From: CAKRHR01 sp964423195
Lineage (GTDB): Bacteria > Bacillota > Clostridia > Lachnospirales > Lachnospiraceae
Assembly: GCA_964423195.1 (NCBI GenBank)
Contig: CAYRDY010000021.1
Location: forward strand, 1 to 24,592
DNA: 24,592 bases
Reading direction: 5' to 3'
Positions 22,627-24,592 of this stretch are shown here, in pieces (within the stretch, counting starts at the first letter, position 1; the number at the start of each line of letters is the position of its first letter). The notes below the pieces were generated by a model, which was not told the DNA's origin, made no database searches, and saw only the letters and a list, made by a program, of their open reading frames with translations. The position numbers and the translations under genes are program-made.

Positions 22627-24312
22627 TTATTTGTCGCTCTTCACGCGCTTTCTGGTCACAAGCAGCACCACCGCGCCGAGCACAAGAATCGTCCCGACCA
22701 CATAGAAGATCGTCGTGCCGATACCACCGGTTTCAGGAAGAGTTGTTCCCTTTTGGTTTTCTACAGTATTTTTTTCCGCTTCTTCATCATTGATTGTCAT
22801 TTTAACTGTTACATCTGCTTTAGAACCATCTGCTGATTCAACATGATTTGGATCTGCAGTAATTACAATTTTTATGTTATCAACTGTATTGTATCCTTGT
22901 GGTGTCGTCGTTTCTTTTAACCAATATGTTCCCACATCAAGACCTTTGATGCTAAAATTACCATCTTCTTCTTTAGAAAAGATTTCCGTGCTAACATCTT
23001 CTTCTGAATCAGTTGAATTACTCGGACGGTATGCTTCAAGCGTCTCATCCCAAATTAATTGTACTTCTTTTCCGTCTACTACTTCACCCTTATACAGTGT
23101 AAATCCGGCACCGGCCAGTGGAATAGAATCTTCATCCTGACCGTTTACGCCAACCTTATTGTTAGGCATCTCATAAGTGAACACAAATACCGTATCTGGT
23201 GTTGTATTGCCTGTATCACCTTCTCCATCTGCATTCGGATTATTTGAATACTCTAAGTATACTGTATTATCATTGCTACCTGATTGAGATTCACCAGAAG
23301 GCGAAAGGATGGTAGCTTTCTCATTTAAATATGCCGTGTAAATAACCTCAACTGATCCTCCTGCTGACAAACTAACGCCCTCAGGAAGAAATTTTTTGAT
23401 ATCATCAATTGTCAAAGTCCAAATTTGATCTCCTTTTTCTCCCTGAGTTGCTGGGGAAGTTACTTCATAACCATTTGGTTGATCTGTACTGTTAACTGGA
23501 ATTTCAACTGTTTTACCGCTGATATTTAATTTTACACTGTCAATTGCTACAAATGTTATACCTTCAGTCATTGTGTCATGGAAGACTACTTTATAAGTTT
23601 CATATGAATCAAAATTATTATTTTCAGGTAATTTTGCAATTAATTTAAATTGAAAGTTTTCAAAAAGCTCATGATCAGCTGATTCGCCCCATCCATCTGA
23701 TGCACCGTTTTCGGCATCATCAGCTTCATCTAATACCTGTTTATCAACTGTTGGTCTTGCGCTTTTTGGTGTCACTTCAACATCTTGTACAACCTGAAGA
23801 ATGTATTTTGTATAAGAAAAGCCAGTTTGCCCAGGTTCAGGAGCCTTATCTTTTACCAAATAATAACCAGGGGCATTAACCGTAATTTTAACCTGATTTT
23901 GATTTTTTGTCGCACTGCCGCTTGCAACTGGTGTATCGTTAAGATACGATGAAACAATCTCCGCAAATCTTTCTGCATTTTCTTCTGTTAATAAAGCTGC
24001 CACATCTTTTGCACTAGTACAATTAGTAAATGTAGTATCTTCTTTTAATGCTAACATTAATTCATCTGAATTGGAAATGCTATCTCCCCATTCAATATTT
24101 GAAAGAATATTTTCTTCTCCTTCTAAAGAAGATATATCCCCTTTAAAAACCTGATAAGCTTCATATGTATGACCCGCTACAGGTTTTTCATCATCTCCAT
24201 TAATTGTAATTGTATAAGTCGTTTGAGCTTCCGCCGCAAATACCGGCATTGCCATGGTCATGACCATGATGGCTGCCAGAACGATGCTCGCGATTTTTTT
24301 CAAATGTTTCAT
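22627..24312 (-). CDS. LPXTG-anchored major pilin (SpaA/FimA-type backbone subunit)
   Basis: The 561-residue pilin is exported, polymerised by the adjacent class C sortase and anchored to the wall. It starts at ATG 24312, with GGAAGGA 5-6 nt upstream. The signal peptide ends at AMPVFAA (21-27). The N-terminal domain has AGHTYEAYQVF. A pilin-motif-like VVQDVEVTPKSA (174-185) offers K183 as the likely linking lysine. A fimbrial isopeptide domain follows (VDKQV, then FHDTMTEGITF). A CnaB-like domain ends with the E-box YWLKETTTPQGY (463-474). LPETGG (525-530), a membrane helix and KRVKSDK form the sorting signal. The gene body (about 22750-24230) is clearly AT-richer than the signal peptide, the sorting signal and all neighbours, which suggests an exchanged allele between conserved ends. 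Confidence 0.95.
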   Translation of the reverse strand: MKHLKKIASIVLAAIMVMTMAMPVFAAEAQTTYTITINGDDEKPVAGHTYEAYQVFKGDISSLEGEENILSNIEWGDSISNSDELMLALKEDTTFTNCTSAKDVAALLTEENAERFAEIVSSYLNDTPVASGSATKNQNQVKITVNAPGYYLVKDKAPEPGQTGFSYTKYILQVVQDVEVTPKSARPTVDKQVLDEADDAENGASDGWGESADHELFENFQFKLIAKLPENNNFDSYETYKVVFHDTMTEGITFVAIDSVKLNISGKTVEIPVNSTDQPNGYEVTSPATQGEKGDQIWTLTIDDIKKFLPEGVSLSAGGSVEVIYTAYLNEKATILSPSGESQSGSNDNTVYLEYSNNPNADGEGDTGNTTPDTVFVFTYEMPNNKVGVNGQDEDSIPLAGAGFTLYKGEVVDGKEVQLIWDETLEAYRPSNSTDSEEDVSTEIFSKEEDGNFSIKGLDVGTYWLKETTTPQGYNTVDNIKIVITADPNHVESADGSKADVTVKMTINDEEAEKNTVENQKGTTLPETGGIGTTIFYVVGTILVLGAVVLLVTRKRVKSDK

Positions 24313-24392
24313 AATATCCTTCCTTCCTTTTTGTTTCAACTTCACTGTCTTTTTTTTGCTTTGTTTATAGTTGCAAACCCTTCTTTTTTGCC

Positions 24393-24431
24393 CTGACAGG
24401 CAGATTACCTACTGTCCGATCTGCCTGTCAG
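24393..24431. other. 13-bp-stem intergenic hairpin between two pilin genes
   Basis: CTGACAGGCAGAT (24393-24405) and ATCTGCCTGTCAG (24419-24431) pair perfectly around a 13-nt loop. On the transcript strand the 3' side is A-rich, not T-rich. As with the pilin/sortase hairpin, it is better read as an RNA stability or processing element than a simple terminator. Confidence 0.7.
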
Positions 24432-24460
24432 ACGTCTCGTTTAATTCATTTCCCCTTCAT

Positions 24461-24592
24461 TCAATTTCCGGAGGATTTTCTCCCCCTTCCCTTGAATTTG
24501 ATTGTATACACAAGCGCTGCCGCTGCGAACAGAAGCACTGCGCCAACCGTGTACGGAACTGTGCCGATGCCGCCGGATTCTGGGAGCTCATA
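24461..24592 (-). CDS. C-terminal end of an LPESG-anchored surface protein, probably a minor pilin or adhesin (partial)
   Basis: The last 43 residues are visible, ending at TGA 24461-24463. They consist of a sorting signal: LPESGG, then IGTVPYTVGAVLLFAAAALVY as the membrane helix (shown in part), then a basic tail with KFKGRGRK. The LPE(S/T)GGIGT wording matches that of the major pilin downstream, so both are likely substrates of the same sortase. Its position directly upstream suggests a tip or minor pilin gene at the start of the operon; the body lies outside the window. Confidence 0.9.
   Translation of the reverse strand, partial: YELPESGGIGTVPYTVGAVLLFAAAALVYTIKFKGRGRKSSGN

Overview
The window reads as a piece of a Bacillota (Clostridia) genome, most like a gut or rumen Lachnospiraceae-type anaerobe. 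This rests on AGGAGG-type ribosome binding sites, a perfect CIRCE operator, LPXTG-type sorting signals with a pilin-class (class C) sortase, SipW-type signal peptides, and IMP synthesis split into a stand-alone AICAR transformylase and a PurO-type cyclohydrolase. No tRNA, rRNA, CRISPR array or complete insertion sequence was seen.

Layout. 1-278 (+) is the 3' end of a membrane protein gene. 342-1595 (-) holds a DUF2752 gene and a zinc-ribbon/DUF4234 gene whose 27-bp coding repeats are broken by a 100-N assembly gap. Upstream of that pair are three copies of a TCCGG-N4-TCCGG motif. 1715-3678 (-) carries the two final purine steps on separate genes. 3864-11550 (-) is one giant, sortase-anchored, subtilisin-like protease gene, split by a frameshift in a run of eight G (coding strand) exactly between its propeptide and its catalytic domain. 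A divergent promoter region separates it from a + strand DUF4143 ATPase (11813-13036) and a CIRCE-controlled hsp20 gene (13210-13686). An 18-bp-stem bidirectional terminator then marks the boundary to the last region.

13816-24592 (-) is a surface-appendage and matrix locus. In transcription order it runs: a pilin tail (LPESG), an LPETG major pilin, a class C sortase, a tyrosine-recombinase-like protein with a damaged active site, and a structured leader with a candidate promoter. Then come five tightly packed exported proteins: a Spy0128/DUF7601-like isopeptide-domain protein, two TasA/CalY-like proteins, a VKTGD-anchored protein, and a MucBP-like protein with DxDxDG repeats. After a terminator come a BTAD-type transcriptional regulator and a small conserved protein. 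The regulator ends in a GGDEF-like domain whose active-site motif is lost but whose RxxD inhibitory-site motif is kept at the usual spacing. It may therefore be a c-di-GMP-responsive switch for the whole locus, but this is inference.

How the genes may work together. The sortase would polymerise and anchor the LPXTG proteins. The TasA-like proteins would form a second, non-covalent fibre or matrix layer; their SipW-type signal peptidase is not in the window. The regulator at the downstream end would tune expression. Pilin base composition and the protease poly-G tract both suggest variable surface antigens.
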